Of a stretch of 21,393 bases of DNA, positions 7,288 to 14,100 are shown piece after piece. The notes beneath the pieces were generated by a model. It saw only the letters and a list, made by a program, of their open reading frames with translations, made no database searches and was not told the origin of the DNA. Every line of letters starts with the position of its first letter. The stretch's first letter is position 1. Source of the DNA: a virus; the IMG/VR virus record IMGVR_UViG_3300031726_000048, positions 1 through 21,393 of that record; one strand, written 5' to 3'. Made by a program: the position numbers and the translations under genes.

Positions 7288-8030
7288 TAACAATTGTTGA
7301 AGGAGGTACCCCACGATCAAAACTTAACGAAGGACGTGGTCGTGGATTTGGTTCCACATTCCTAAAGAAGATAGGGGTAAACAAGTATGTTACCCTCTTT
7401 GGCCTTACAACCTGTAAGGACTACCTCCATGACGTACTTGCCGCAGAACACCTTGATGTAAAGGTAGATGTGTTTGGCTTAAAATACACCAAACAAGAGC
7501 CCTTTAAGACTGCTTACGCTTACATGGCTATATCTATGTTGCCACAAAAGTGGGGGGCATGGGAGGAGCTTGAAGCAGAAAAAGAAGTATTAAAAAAGAA
7601 TATTGAGAGCATAACAGCGCTTATCAATGCGTGTGAGTATCCTCTAAAATGCCCACAATACACTAAGATATACCCCACAGCAGATGAAAATGTTTGGCTT
7701 GTGAAGGTGCCTAAGTTTTGGGTCAAAACAACATACCTCATATCCTTATATACATTCCTATTAAGAATAGGGTATAAAGAGAGGATGGAACAACTAAATC
7801 TCGACGAATACGTTAAAGTATTGATGGAGATGCCATATCAATCAGGTGATTTTGGAAATGATTTGGCAATGTTCAAAGACATTTGGCCTAAGTTTGAATG
7901 GCTGAAAAAGAATGGCTGCCCTAGCGAGGACTTTAAGAAAAGAGAAGAACATGTTGGTACCAGCCACGGATGGCATAACAACGGAATCAAGGGTGTTAGT
8001 TTTGAACCTAAATCCAAATGGCTTGAGTGA
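7284..8030 (+). CDS. Hypothetical protein, 248 aa
   Basis: Not recognised. The N-terminus MITIVEGGTPRSKLNEGRG starts with a short hydrophobic strand and a basic glycine-rich segment. The centre has a heptad-like helix (ELEAEKEVLKKNIESITAL) that could be a coiled coil. The C-terminal third is tryptophan- and lysine-rich and soluble. It lies between helicase and primase and overlaps both neighbours by 4 bases (ATGA at the start, GTGA at the end), so it is probably part of the replication operon, possibly a fork accessory protein. Confidence 0.72.
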   Translation: MITIVEGGTPRSKLNEGRGRGFGSTFLKKIGVNKYVTLFGLTTCKDYLHDVLAAEHLDVKVDVFGLKYTKQEPFKTAYAYMAISMLPQKWGAWEELEAEKEVLKKNIESITALINACEYPLKCPQYTKIYPTADENVWLVKVPKFWVKTTYLISLYTFLLRIGYKERMEQLNLDEYVKVLMEMPYQSGDFGNDLAMFKDIWPKFEWLKKNGCPSEDFKKREEHVGTSHGWHNNGIKGVSFEPKSKWLE

Positions 8031-8938
8031 GGATAAGAGATATATCCATATTAGATTATCTACAAAAGAAAGGAATTGAGACAAGAAAGGATGGAAGACT
8101 ATACACATGCTCTTCCCCTTTCTCCACCGACTCTACTTGGAGTTTTGTTATATACCCTACTAACTCGTTCTACGATTGGAGTACGGGGTTTGGTGGGGGA
8201 ATAGTGCAGCTCCATTCTAAGTTTGAGAACTTATCTCACGAGGAAGCAGTAAAAGACTTAAAAACAAAAAACGATTATGGCAAAGCCATCATTAAGGAGT
8301 ACAGCAAAAAAGAGTTTAAACTTGAACGATACATCACCAAGCTCCACAGCGAAATTGAGCAAATACAAAAATACGCGGAGTCGCGGAGGATTACTGAAGG
8401 CTATGTCCCCGCTGTCTTCAACGAAAAGAAGAACGGACGATGGGAAAAAGTATTAGCATTAGGGTTTGTACACGTAGATAAAGATTTAAAACCATGTGGG
8501 ATAAAGTTAAGGAGGATAACGAAGGAGGAACCAAGGTTCAGTGCGAGAGGCAAGCTAGGTATCTACATACTTATACCCGAAATAACGAACTCGAAGACCA
8601 CTTTAACCCCACTCTTTTCGACCAATATGCTTTATGTGGTGGAAGGAGAAGCAAATGCAAATTCATTGTTTCTTTCCTTAAAAAAGAATTATCCCGTTAT
8701 ATCAATGGGAGGAGTGGCCTCTCTGAGCATATTCAAAGCCCTTCCAAAAGAATACCAGACTTTACAAAAGAAGCTGATAATTGATTATGATGGAAATGAA
8801 GAATTGTATCAAGAACGACTTAAACTCTATGATGGATTGGATGCCCAACCCATCAAACTTATTTTGCCAAAGGGGCAGGACATTAACGACTTGTACTGTA
8901 AAGATAAAATGTATTTAATTGAAAATTTTTATGACTAA
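8027..8938 (+). CDS. DNA primase with TOPRIM domain and degenerate zinc-finger region
   Basis: 303 aa. Residues 5-75 follow the CHC2 zinc-binding domain pattern of DnaG-type primases (DISILDYLQKKG, LYTCSSPFSTDSTWSFVIYP, FYDWSTGFGGGIVQL), but only C28 of the four usual zinc ligands remains; the positions of H, C and C appear replaced. The TOPRIM domain follows with YVVEGEANANSL (E206), SMGGVAS and LIIDYDGNE (D253, D255), the metal-binding residues for RNA primer synthesis. It should make primers for the family A polymerase at 17015. GTG at 8027 overlaps the previous stop as GTGA. The lack of zinc ligands raises the question of how it finds template start sites. Confidence 0.82.
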   Translation: MRIRDISILDYLQKKGIETRKDGRLYTCSSPFSTDSTWSFVIYPTNSFYDWSTGFGGGIVQLHSKFENLSHEEAVKDLKTKNDYGKAIIKEYSKKEFKLERYITKLHSEIEQIQKYAESRRITEGYVPAVFNEKKNGRWEKVLALGFVHVDKDLKPCGIKLRRITKEEPRFSARGKLGIYILIPEITNSKTTLTPLFSTNMLYVVEGEANANSLFLSLKKNYPVISMGGVASLSIFKALPKEYQTLQKKLIIDYDGNEELYQERLKLYDGLDAQPIKLILPKGQDINDLYCKDKMYLIENFYD

Positions 8939-9122
8939 AATGTGGTTAGTAATTGCCCCTAGTGATGCTGGATGTTATGCATTACCTATAGGTATATTTG
9001 ATTCTTTTGAAAAAGCAGAAGCAGCCAAAATGGAAGCAGACGAACAAAGTTCGGCTTTTACTTTTAAAGTAGAAGAATATGAATTAAACTATTCAGATTA
9101 TACAAACAAAAAATACAATTAA
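8931..9122 (+). CDS. Small hypothetical protein, paralogue-like to the gene at 19997
   Basis: About 63 aa from the ATG at 8931, which overlaps the primase stop by 8 bases; an in-frame TTG at 8919 is possible but less likely. The pattern ALPIGIFDSFEKAEAA, followed by a segment ending in VEEYELN, resembles the small protein at 19997 (LVPMGLFSTLDLAHSAAEK, then DIFELELD). It is a small acidic phage protein of unknown function. Confidence 0.65.
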   Translation: MTKMWLVIAPSDAGCYALPIGIFDSFEKAEAAKMEADEQSSAFTFKVEEYELNYSDYTNKKYN

Positions 9123-9138
9123 ACCAATAAACTATGAA

Positions 9139-9747
9139 ATGATTGAACTAAAGATCAACGCGGAGAGCGAGCCCGTAAAAGCAGCGCTAACAGAATTTAT
9201 TAAGTCGTACAAGGAAGCTATCTGCGATTACATTAATCTCGAACTTCGAGACAAAGGTAATTTAGCGGACAGCTACATTACAGTAGACAAAGATGTACTT
9301 ACAGTTTACCAAGTCACCCCTGAGAAAGGATACGTGCTTGGAGAAATTGATGATATATCTAAGTGGGAAATGATTAAGTGGTCGGTATTGGAGCAAGATA
9401 AGCTCTATATCAAGAACACGAAAGAAGGTCTTACCCTGTACATCAAATCGGAACAGGGAATCCCAGACGTAAAGATTGGGCAATTCAAATCCCTTGATGA
9501 TGCTGTCACACAGATGGAATCGGAGAGCGTGCGTACAGCTATCTTGTCAGCAAGAGAGTCTAAGAAGGCTCAACTGAAGCAGATCAAGAAGCTGGAGAAG
9601 TTGGGTAAAGGTGCAGCAAAGCCAACACTTGGTGGGTCTGGTTTAGTAACACAAGCAACGGACGAGCAAGTGGAGTCAAGAGTGCAAGCAGAGCAAGAGT
9701 CAATAGAATCTACGCTTAAAGTAGAACAGGAGGTAGTCAATGACTAA
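9139..9747 (+). CDS. Hypothetical protein, 202 aa, with charged coiled C-terminus
   Basis: Not recognised. Residues 1-140 look like a mixed alpha/beta domain with several lysine- and glutamate-rich strands. Residues 128-205 are a highly charged helix with ESKKAQLKQIKKLEKLGKG, then a glycine-rich linker (LGGSG) and a second acidic glutamine-rich helix. It lies directly before a strong Shine-Dalgarno site and the putative annealing protein at 9740, overlapping it by 8 bases. Together with 9740 and 10210 it makes a three-gene block that may work in recombination. It carries a TTTAGCGG octamer at 9261. Confidence 0.72.
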   Translation: MIELKINAESEPVKAALTEFIKSYKEAICDYINLELRDKGNLADSYITVDKDVLTVYQVTPEKGYVLGEIDDISKWEMIKWSVLEQDKLYIKNTKEGLTLYIKSEQGIPDVKIGQFKSLDDAVTQMESESVRTAILSARESKKAQLKQIKKLEKLGKGAAKPTLGGSGLVTQATDEQVESRVQAEQESIESTLKVEQEVVND

Positions 9748-10210
9748 GGACGAACTACTCAAGAAGCTATTTGTAGAGTATGATCTATTCTACGATAAGA
9801 ACAATCCAGAGTCTAGGGACAACGACATCTATAGGCATAAACACTATACGACTATCACCCGCCCAGGGCTGGATAAGATTGAAAAGAAGGCTAATATCAC
9901 TATCACATTTGATCCAGTAAATGGAGCATGTGGTGCTGATTGGGCTGTAGTTCGCGCTACGGGCTTCCGCCAAATCGAGGGTAATATGGTAGAGTATACC
10001 ACATTCGCCTCTGCTAACGCCACTACGTGTCGTACAGGGTACTATGCAGAGATGGCTGAGAAGAGGGCCCGCTCAAGGATAATCCTTAAACTCACGGGCT
10101 TATACGAGCTTGGAGTTTATGGAAAGGATGAGATACATAAGGGGGGAGATGAAGAAGACATCCCTGCAGCACAGCCAGGAGTCCAAAAGAAACCTTTATT
10201 TGTACAGTAA
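9740..10210 (+). CDS. Putative ssDNA-annealing/recombination protein
   Basis: 156 aa. The start at 9740 is supported by an unusually good ribosome site for this genome (AGGAGGT at about 9727-9733). The stretch YTTITRPGLDKIEKKANITITFDP, followed by EYTTFASANATTC and YYAEMAEKRARSRIILKLTGLY, is reminiscent of the pattern in phage annealing proteins (Erf/Rad52-like), where an AEKRA.SRAIL-type helix is conserved. This is resemblance only; no catalytic site can be named. The C-terminus is acidic and flexible. The next gene is a PD-(D/E)XK nuclease, a common partner of phage annealing proteins, which supports the guess. Confidence 0.5.
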   Translation: MTKDELLKKLFVEYDLFYDKNNPESRDNDIYRHKHYTTITRPGLDKIEKKANITITFDPVNGACGADWAVVRATGFRQIEGNMVEYTTFASANATTCRTGYYAEMAEKRARSRIILKLTGLYELGVYGKDEIHKGGDEEDIPAAQPGVQKKPLFVQ

Positions 10211-10953
10211 TGTTCAAATTTAGTCAATCTTCAACAAAAGCTCTCGAAGACATAGATGCATGTCCATCAAAATGGAATGCGATGTATGTCAATAAAGAAT
10301 GGCGAAGGATACCTTCCCTCGCCATGTTAAAAGGCTCATACTTTGAACAGTTATGGCTTGGATCAGGGGCTACCGATGAGGTAGTCCTTGACCTTCCTCG
10401 TAAGAAGAATGGGGAGAAGACTATAGACCAAGTAAGGATTGAAGAGCAGGCGAGGACGGCAACGGACTTGTTTACTCCGAGCCATCCATCGTTTCTTGGG
10501 TACACAATCCACAAGACTCAGATTAGATTTGAATCGGAAGACAAGGAGGGTACAGCCGACATCTGGGCAACAGACAGAGATGGAGAATCCTGGCTCATCG
10601 ATTGTAAACTAACCGAAGACCTAACCTCTACTTGGGGGGACTACGCTTGGGGTAAAAATTATGATGAGCTAGACCTAATACAGCTCCCTCATTATCAAGA
10701 CCTATTCTATTTAAAGTATGGTCACCGGCCGCGTATGGCGCTATTTATAGCTGACTATTCCCCTAAGAAGCGAATAGAATTTAACGAGATCGTGGTAACT
10801 GACGACAGACGTAAAACCAAAGATTTCCGTTTCGCTGAAGCACGAAGGATATATAATGAGTATTTAGCGGAAGGATTTCCAACAGTGCCCACGAAAAAAG
10901 AATGTGCAACTTGTCAATTAATTTGTAAAGATAGATATGAAGAACCCGCGTAG
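10210..10953 (+). CDS. Cas4/RecB-like PD-(D/E)XK nuclease
   Basis: 247 aa. The PD-(D/E)XK signature is complete: GTAD (114-117, acidic residue D117), LIDCK (D131, K133) and the RecB-family QLPHY (Q158, Y162). An early FSQSSTKALEDIDACPSKW segment with C18 and a C-terminal CATCQLIC (C232, C235, C239) give the one-plus-three cysteine arrangement seen in Cas4/AddB-type iron-sulfur nucleases. It is likely a 5' end-resection exonuclease acting with the preceding putative annealing protein. It overlaps that gene by one base and the following gene by 17. There is a TTTAGCGG octamer at 10863. No CRISPR genes are present, so it is a stand-alone phage recombination nuclease. Confidence 0.82.
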   Translation: MFKFSQSSTKALEDIDACPSKWNAMYVNKEWRRIPSLAMLKGSYFEQLWLGSGATDEVVLDLPRKKNGEKTIDQVRIEEQARTATDLFTPSHPSFLGYTIHKTQIRFESEDKEGTADIWATDRDGESWLIDCKLTEDLTSTWGDYAWGKNYDELDLIQLPHYQDLFYLKYGHRPRMALFIADYSPKKRIEFNEIVVTDDRRKTKDFRFAEARRIYNEYLAEGFPTVPTKKECATCQLICKDRYEEPA

Positions 10954-11608
10954 TATTGCTAAATCGATTGCTCTGCAGAACAAAAGAAGCCCTATTTTAA
11001 GGTTGTTTTTTGCGCAGATAGGCCCCTTTTTTCCACAAGAGTTTGAACTGTATTTTGGGGATGAAAAGATTGTTGATATACTTGTTAAAACTGCAAGTGT
11101 AACTACTCCAGTAAGAGTGGAGAAATGGATGTTCCGGCAAGTTCTACGCACTTCTTTCAAGGATTATGTGGTGGAGGATAATAGATATAAATTAGATTTT
11201 GAACTTATCCCGTATGCAGCCGCTGAGATATTGTTCTACAAAGTGCTGGGAAGCGATGGGACGAAGAGTTGGCTCGAACCCCTTCAGGAGATAATGCTCA
11301 GTAGCAATGAAAGAAAAAGAAAAAATAGTAAGGCTTTAGTTCATGAAGAGTATGAAGAGGATGGAGATTATGTCCCAGAACCCTTCAAGGCTAAGCCATA
11401 CGCTTTCGCAGCTAAAAACATAAAATGGGCGCCTGGGCCACTACAGGATAAATATTTTCATCCCCCAATTGCAGGACAAGCAGTACAAGATGTCCCACCA
11501 CAACCCCCTGCAGTTCCAAATGAAGTAGCCAACGCTGCTTTTGCTCAAGCGCTCAAGAAGTTGAAGGATAAACACATACAGGATTTAGCGGATGCATGGA
11601 TTGGATAG
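10937..11608 (+). CDS. Hypothetical protein, 223 aa, with proline-rich linker
   Basis: Not recognised. Residues 1-125 are a folded, mainly helical region with a basic N-terminus (SIAKSIALQNKRSPILRLFF). After a basic patch (NERKRKNSK) comes a disordered acidic and proline-rich stretch (PPQPPAVP near residue 187), then a C-terminal helix (FAQALKKLKDKHIQDLADAW). Such a tail could be a tether to a partner. It overlaps the nuclease gene by 17 bases and the sigma-like gene by 13, so expression is linked. An octamer TTTAGCGG lies in its last codons at 11584. Confidence 0.7.
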   Translation: MKNPRSIAKSIALQNKRSPILRLFFAQIGPFFPQEFELYFGDEKIVDILVKTASVTTPVRVEKWMFRQVLRTSFKDYVVEDNRYKLDFELIPYAAAEILFYKVLGSDGTKSWLEPLQEIMLSSNERKRKNSKALVHEEYEEDGDYVPEPFKAKPYAFAAKNIKWAPGPLQDKYFHPPIAGQAVQDVPPQPPAVPNEVANAAFAQALKKLKDKHIQDLADAWIG

Positions 11609-12234
11609 ATAAATACAGATTGGCCTTGAGCTACGCCCGTTCACATAGTTATGATTATGCTAAAGATATAACGCACGATGCTTGGCTTTTATATTATAAA
11701 AAAACTAAGCTAGACTTGTTTGAAGTTCCAGTTAAAAACAGTTATATCTACAGAACGATTAAGTATGCTTTTTATAACTGGCTGAAATCTACTAAAAAAA
11801 CAGATCACAAAGGTCAATCTTATATCTATTTTGATGCAGAGGATATTTCATCCGCCATAGACTCTCCAGAAGAGGCAATATTTGGTAAGGATATGCATGA
11901 ATACTTCATTAAGAAAATAAATGAAGATCAAAGGTACAAAACTAATCAGAATTACAAAGACGTCTTTGGCTTAAAAGTTGATGGGTATACTACTGACGAA
12001 ATTGCACACAAACTGAACATACAAAAGTCGCTGGTAAGCTACTACAATAAAAAAATGAGTCTAGTAAACCCCTTTAACGGCAACAAACTAAAAATAACAA
12101 GAACAATTAATAAGGATACCTGGGATAAGAAGAGTGATAAGGATGATTACACAAGAAACGATTATAATGAGTGGTTTGAGTTGTGGGAACATAACGAATC
12201 GCATCAAGGTATTTTAGTAAGGTTAAACAAATGA
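11596..12234 (+). CDS. ECF-like RNA polymerase sigma factor
   Basis: 212 aa. Residues about 8-65 match sigma-70 region 2 of extracytoplasmic-function type: AKDITHDAWLLYYKK, then NSYIYRTIKYAFYNWLKSTKK, with the helix that binds the -10 element. Residues about 130-165 (VDGYTTDEIAHKLNIQKSLVSYYNKK) form the region 4 helix-turn-helix. A lysine- and aspartate-rich C-terminal extension of about 45 residues is unusual for the family. It probably redirects host RNA polymerase to phage middle or late promoters; no phage RNA polymerase is seen in the window. Base composition is more AT-rich than the nuclease region before it. The ATG at 11596 lies inside the previous gene. Confidence 0.75.
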   Translation: MDWIDKYRLALSYARSHSYDYAKDITHDAWLLYYKKTKLDLFEVPVKNSYIYRTIKYAFYNWLKSTKKTDHKGQSYIYFDAEDISSAIDSPEEAIFGKDMHEYFIKKINEDQRYKTNQNYKDVFGLKVDGYTTDEIAHKLNIQKSLVSYYNKKMSLVNPFNGNKLKITRTINKDTWDKKSDKDDYTRNDYNEWFELWEHNESHQGILVRLNK

Positions 12235-12235
12235 T

Positions 12236-12463
12236 ATGAAAACAGTTATGAACCAAGCATTAATAAACCGAATAAAGCAAAGAGTCTCTCTTGATTCTGA
12301 TGAGGAAATAATGAGGTGGATTGATGAATACGCTACTGAATTTGCACGGGAGAAATGTGAAGAGGCTGTGAAGTTGGCTCGGTATCAAATGGGGGACATC
12401 TCTGGGGATGTTGAACCTAATCCATACACCGAACAAGAAATACTTGAAAAAGTAAAATTATGA
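12236..12463 (+). CDS. Small hypothetical protein, 75 aa
   Basis: A mostly helical, acidic protein (NRIKQRVSLDSDEEIMRWIDEYATEFAREKCEEA) with no recognised motif. The start follows a TTAAACAAATGAT context one base after the sigma-like gene's stop. The end overlaps the next small frame by 4 bases (ATGA). Confidence 0.65.
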   Translation: MKTVMNQALINRIKQRVSLDSDEEIMRWIDEYATEFAREKCEEAVKLARYQMGDISGDVEPNPYTEQEILEKVKL

Positions 12464-12558
12464 AAACAATAACAAAATACGAGGATTTGTGGCTGGTGTC
12501 TGCTTGCCAAGGTTACCTCGGCCCCAAAATTGAAAAGCCCAAAGCACGTAACAAGTAA
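12460..12558 (+). CDS. Very small ORF, 32 aa
   Basis: ATG at 12460 overlaps the previous stop (ATGA), encoding MKTITKYEDLWLVSACQGYL and a basic tail. It overlaps the beginning of the next gene in another frame. It may be a real micro-protein or a leader whose translation feeds the next gene, which has only a TTG or GTG start. Support is the start context and coupling alone. Confidence 0.4.
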   Translation: MKTITKYEDLWLVSACQGYLGPKIEKPKARNK

Positions 12559-12754
12559 TTACTATGTGGTGGTAGAAGACCTACCACTAGATCAGAAAGA
12601 GCTGTTCTATGATTGGCTAACTGGTCGTACAACCCCTGTAGTTATAGAGGAAGAGATTCGTAGACAAAAATGGGTGATGTGCGCATATAAAGATGACTAT
12701 GACTACTTCTATACTGTAATTTTCAATCCAGAATACAAAATAAAAGACGAATGA
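12530..12754 (+). CDS. Small hypothetical phage protein, 74 aa
   Basis: The segment NYYVVVEDLPLDQKELFYDWLTGRTTP, then WVMCAYKDDYDYFYTV, looks like a real small folded protein and resembles small proteins recurrent in Bacteroidota phages (recollection, not a search). The start is uncertain: TTG at 12530, or GTG at 12566 or 12569. No ATG is in frame. It overlaps the 32-aa frame before it and the 38-aa gene after it. Confidence 0.6.
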   Translation: MKSPKHVTSNYYVVVEDLPLDQKELFYDWLTGRTTPVVIEEEIRRQKWVMCAYKDDYDYFYTVIFNPEYKIKDE

Positions 12755-12867
12755 AACTAAGCGACAGAGAAATGTTAGGAATTATATTTCTACTGAAGGG
12801 TAAAGAAATACCCACAGAAGTTATAGAAACGGTCTGTATTGTTCCATTTAGAATCCATAAAAATTGA
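12751..12867 (+). CDS. Very small ORF, 38 aa
   Basis: ATG at 12751 overlaps the previous stop (ATGA) with AAAATAAAAGACGA upstream, and its TGA shares one base with the endolysin ATG at 12867. The product is MKLSDREMLGIIFLLKGKEI plus 18 residues. The tight fit on both sides supports it as a real small gene coupled to the endolysin. No function is recognised. Confidence 0.5.
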   Translation: MKLSDREMLGIIFLLKGKEIPTEVIETVCIVPFRIHKN

Positions 12868-13340
12868 TGGTAAAAATTACCCAAACGTGCATTGATTTTA
12901 TAAAGAAATTTGAAGCCTTTGTCCCACATCCATACCACGGAGCAGCGGATGTTCCTGGCCTATACACCATCGGCTACGGCACCATCAAATACCCACCTTA
13001 CTATTTAGGGGGTAAAAAGGTGGATTTAGCGGACGTCCCAATAACAGAAACACAAGCCGCTGATTTCCTCTTATATGAGCTTCAACATAAGATGGTCTAT
13101 ATCGATCCCCTTTTAAGGGATGATTTAACAGACAATCAGTTTGCAGCACTATCATCATTTGCTTATAATTGTGGTGAGCAAAACCTCAAGATTTCAACTC
13201 TCCTAAAGAAAGTGAACGCTAACCCAAACGATCCATCCATAGCGGATGAGTTTTATAAGTGGTGTCATGTGGAGCAGACGATAGTTCCTGGGTTAGTTAG
13301 ACGTCGCCATGAAGAAGCGCAATTGTATTTTAAGATATAA
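12867..13340 (+). CDS. Endolysin, GH24 (T4-type) lysozyme
   Basis: 157 aa, normal length for phage GH24 muramidases. The catalytic face is FIKKFEAF with E16, then D28 and LYTIGYGT with T34, giving the E-D-T triad with slightly longer spacing between E and D than in T4 lysozyme because of an insert (HGAADVPG). The helix DNQFAALSSFAYNCG and the C-terminal PGLVRRRHEEAQLY are typical of the family. It hydrolyses the MurNAc-GlcNAc bonds of peptidoglycan at the end of infection. No signal peptide is seen, so it needs a holin; small two-helix membrane proteins appear near 21152. ATG at 12867 is chosen over an in-frame TTG at 12864. A TTTAGCGG octamer is at 13025. Confidence 0.9.
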   Translation: MVKITQTCIDFIKKFEAFVPHPYHGAADVPGLYTIGYGTIKYPPYYLGGKKVDLADVPITETQAADFLLYELQHKMVYIDPLLRDDLTDNQFAALSSFAYNCGEQNLKISTLLKKVNANPNDPSIADEFYKWCHVEQTIVPGLVRRRHEEAQLYFKI

Positions 13341-13481
13341 CCACGGATGGCTCCCTCAAACTACACCTCTGTAGTTAAGACAATGAGGTAAAACAGACAG
13401 CATATATGTAGTGCCGTCAAGGCGTACCTTGAGCATCCCGCTAAACGGAGTGTTAGCGATACAGGGGGTGAAAGTGGTTTT
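13341..13481 (+). other. Non-coding stretch with hairpins upstream of tRNA-Thr
   Basis: No credible gene. It contains a perfect 7-bp hairpin AACTACA/TGTAGTT with loop CCTC (13359-13376), a 6-bp hairpin TCAAGG/CCTTGA with loop CGTA (13417-13432), and a minus-strand TTTAGCGG octamer (13438-13445). The leftward reading frame across 13361-13633 is a tRNA-antisense artefact. Confidence 0.5.
13359..13376. repeat. Inverted repeat AAACTAC/GTAGTT, copy 1
   Basis: A hairpin with stem AACTACA/TGTAGTT and loop CCTC just after the endolysin gene. It shares half-sites with the inverted repeat at 14101-14124, so the two bracket the tRNA and virion-like gene. No T-tract follows, so it is not a classical terminator. 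Confidence 0.45.
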
Positions 13482-13553
13482 GGCCTAGAAGCTTTGCAGG
13501 TGAAGCCCCGATTTGTAATTGGGAAGAAGATGGTTTGAATCCATCCTAGGTCT
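13482..13553 (+). tRNA. tRNA-Thr(UGU) candidate
   Basis: A cloverleaf can be folded by eye. The acceptor is GGCCTAG (13482-13488) with CTAGGTC (13546-13552), 7 pairs including one G-U. The D-arm is GCTT/AAGC (13491-13506) with a GG-containing loop. The anticodon arm is CCCGA-TTTGTAA-TTGGG (13507-13523), giving anticodon UGU for Thr ACA codons. The variable loop is AAGAA, and the T-arm is GATGG-TTTGAAT-CCATC (13529-13545). Discriminator T is at 13553; CCA is not encoded. Odd points: nucleotide 26 seems to be missing, position 8 is A instead of U, and the T-loop has TTT in place of TTC. It may be functional or decaying. ACA is a natural codon for an AT-rich phage to supplement. Confidence 0.65.
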
Positions 13554-13562
13554 CTAATTGTC

Positions 13563-13587
13563 GTGGGTTCGACTCCTGCCTCTACAG
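13563..13587 (+). other. Orphan T-arm/acceptor-like sequence downstream of tRNA-Thr
   Basis: GTGGG, loop TTCGACT, CCTGC, then CTCTACA and G look like the 3' quarter of a second tRNA. The T-stem has two weak G-U pairs. Only about 10 bases separate it from the tRNA-Thr 3' end, too few for a normal tRNA body. The only acceptor complement is TGTAG at 13407-13411, on the far side of tRNA-Thr. It is probably a tRNA remnant. Confidence 0.35.
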
Positions 13588-13648
13588 CTTTGGCATTATA
13601 GTTGTAATAGCGTTTGTCTACGGGATAAACCAACCGCAGTTAAAGCAA

Positions 13649-14089
13649 ATGGCTAAAATTTACAATCTTAGAAATAACGGTGACGGATCAGTGCTTTTTG
13701 GCCTGCGTCAAGTTAATTCTTACAACGTGTTTCCAACTACCGTCACAGCTACGGCAGCAGGAACGACAATTTCCTACAACTCATTCAACAACTATGACTG
13801 GTTCAATGTTGCTCAAACAGGAGCGGCAACGGATTCAGTCTTTTTGCCTGTAGCATTGGGCCCCTCGGCCCCCGGTATCGCCGCAGCTCCAGTAGGAGCT
13901 GAGTTCCATGTGTTTGCAATTTCTTCTTTTGCAATTAAAATAATTCCAGCATCTGGGGTGTTAATTAATGGCGTCGCAGTAGTTACTTGTACTGCAGGTT
14001 CCCACGGGGTACTGACACGTACAGGTGCATTAACATGGACGTTTGGCATGTATAGCTCGGTCGGAGCTTTCACAGCACCAGTTGTTTAA
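13649..14089 (+). CDS. Putative virion surface/decoration protein
   Basis: 146 aa, rich in Ala, Gly, Ser, Thr and Val with very few lysines, beta-rich, no catalytic motif. The run DSVFLPVALGP, GAEFHVFAISSFAIKIIPASG, LINGVAVVTCTAGSHGVL and ALTWTF follows the layout of phage capsid- or tail-associated beta proteins in which LP.a...G....v.N.g....v.pasG..InG is followed by a tryptophan near the end. It has its own upstream non-coding region, a good TTAAAGCAA start context and a strong terminator just after it, as for an abundantly made protein. Composition differs from the neighbouring replication genes. It could be a head decoration, head-fibre or minor tail protein, and it may have come in as an extra cassette. 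Confidence 0.55.
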   Translation: MAKIYNLRNNGDGSVLFGLRQVNSYNVFPTTVTATAAGTTISYNSFNNYDWFNVAQTGAATDSVFLPVALGPSAPGIAAAPVGAEFHVFAISSFAIKIIPASGVLINGVAVVTCTAGSHGVLTRTGALTWTFGMYSSVGAFTAPVV

Positions 14090-14100
14090 GTTTTTAGTAT

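Noticed and set aside
13361-13633. Leftward 90-aa frame across the tRNA region
   Set aside because: Its AGVEPTT-type sequence is the usual artefact of translating tRNA T-arms on the opposite strand; it covers the tRNA-Thr candidate.
13590-13648. Bacteroidota-type promoter (TTTG ... TAnnTTTG) before the virion-like gene
   Set aside because: TAGCGTTTG has the wrong internal spacing and the -33 element is not clear, so no promoter is claimed.
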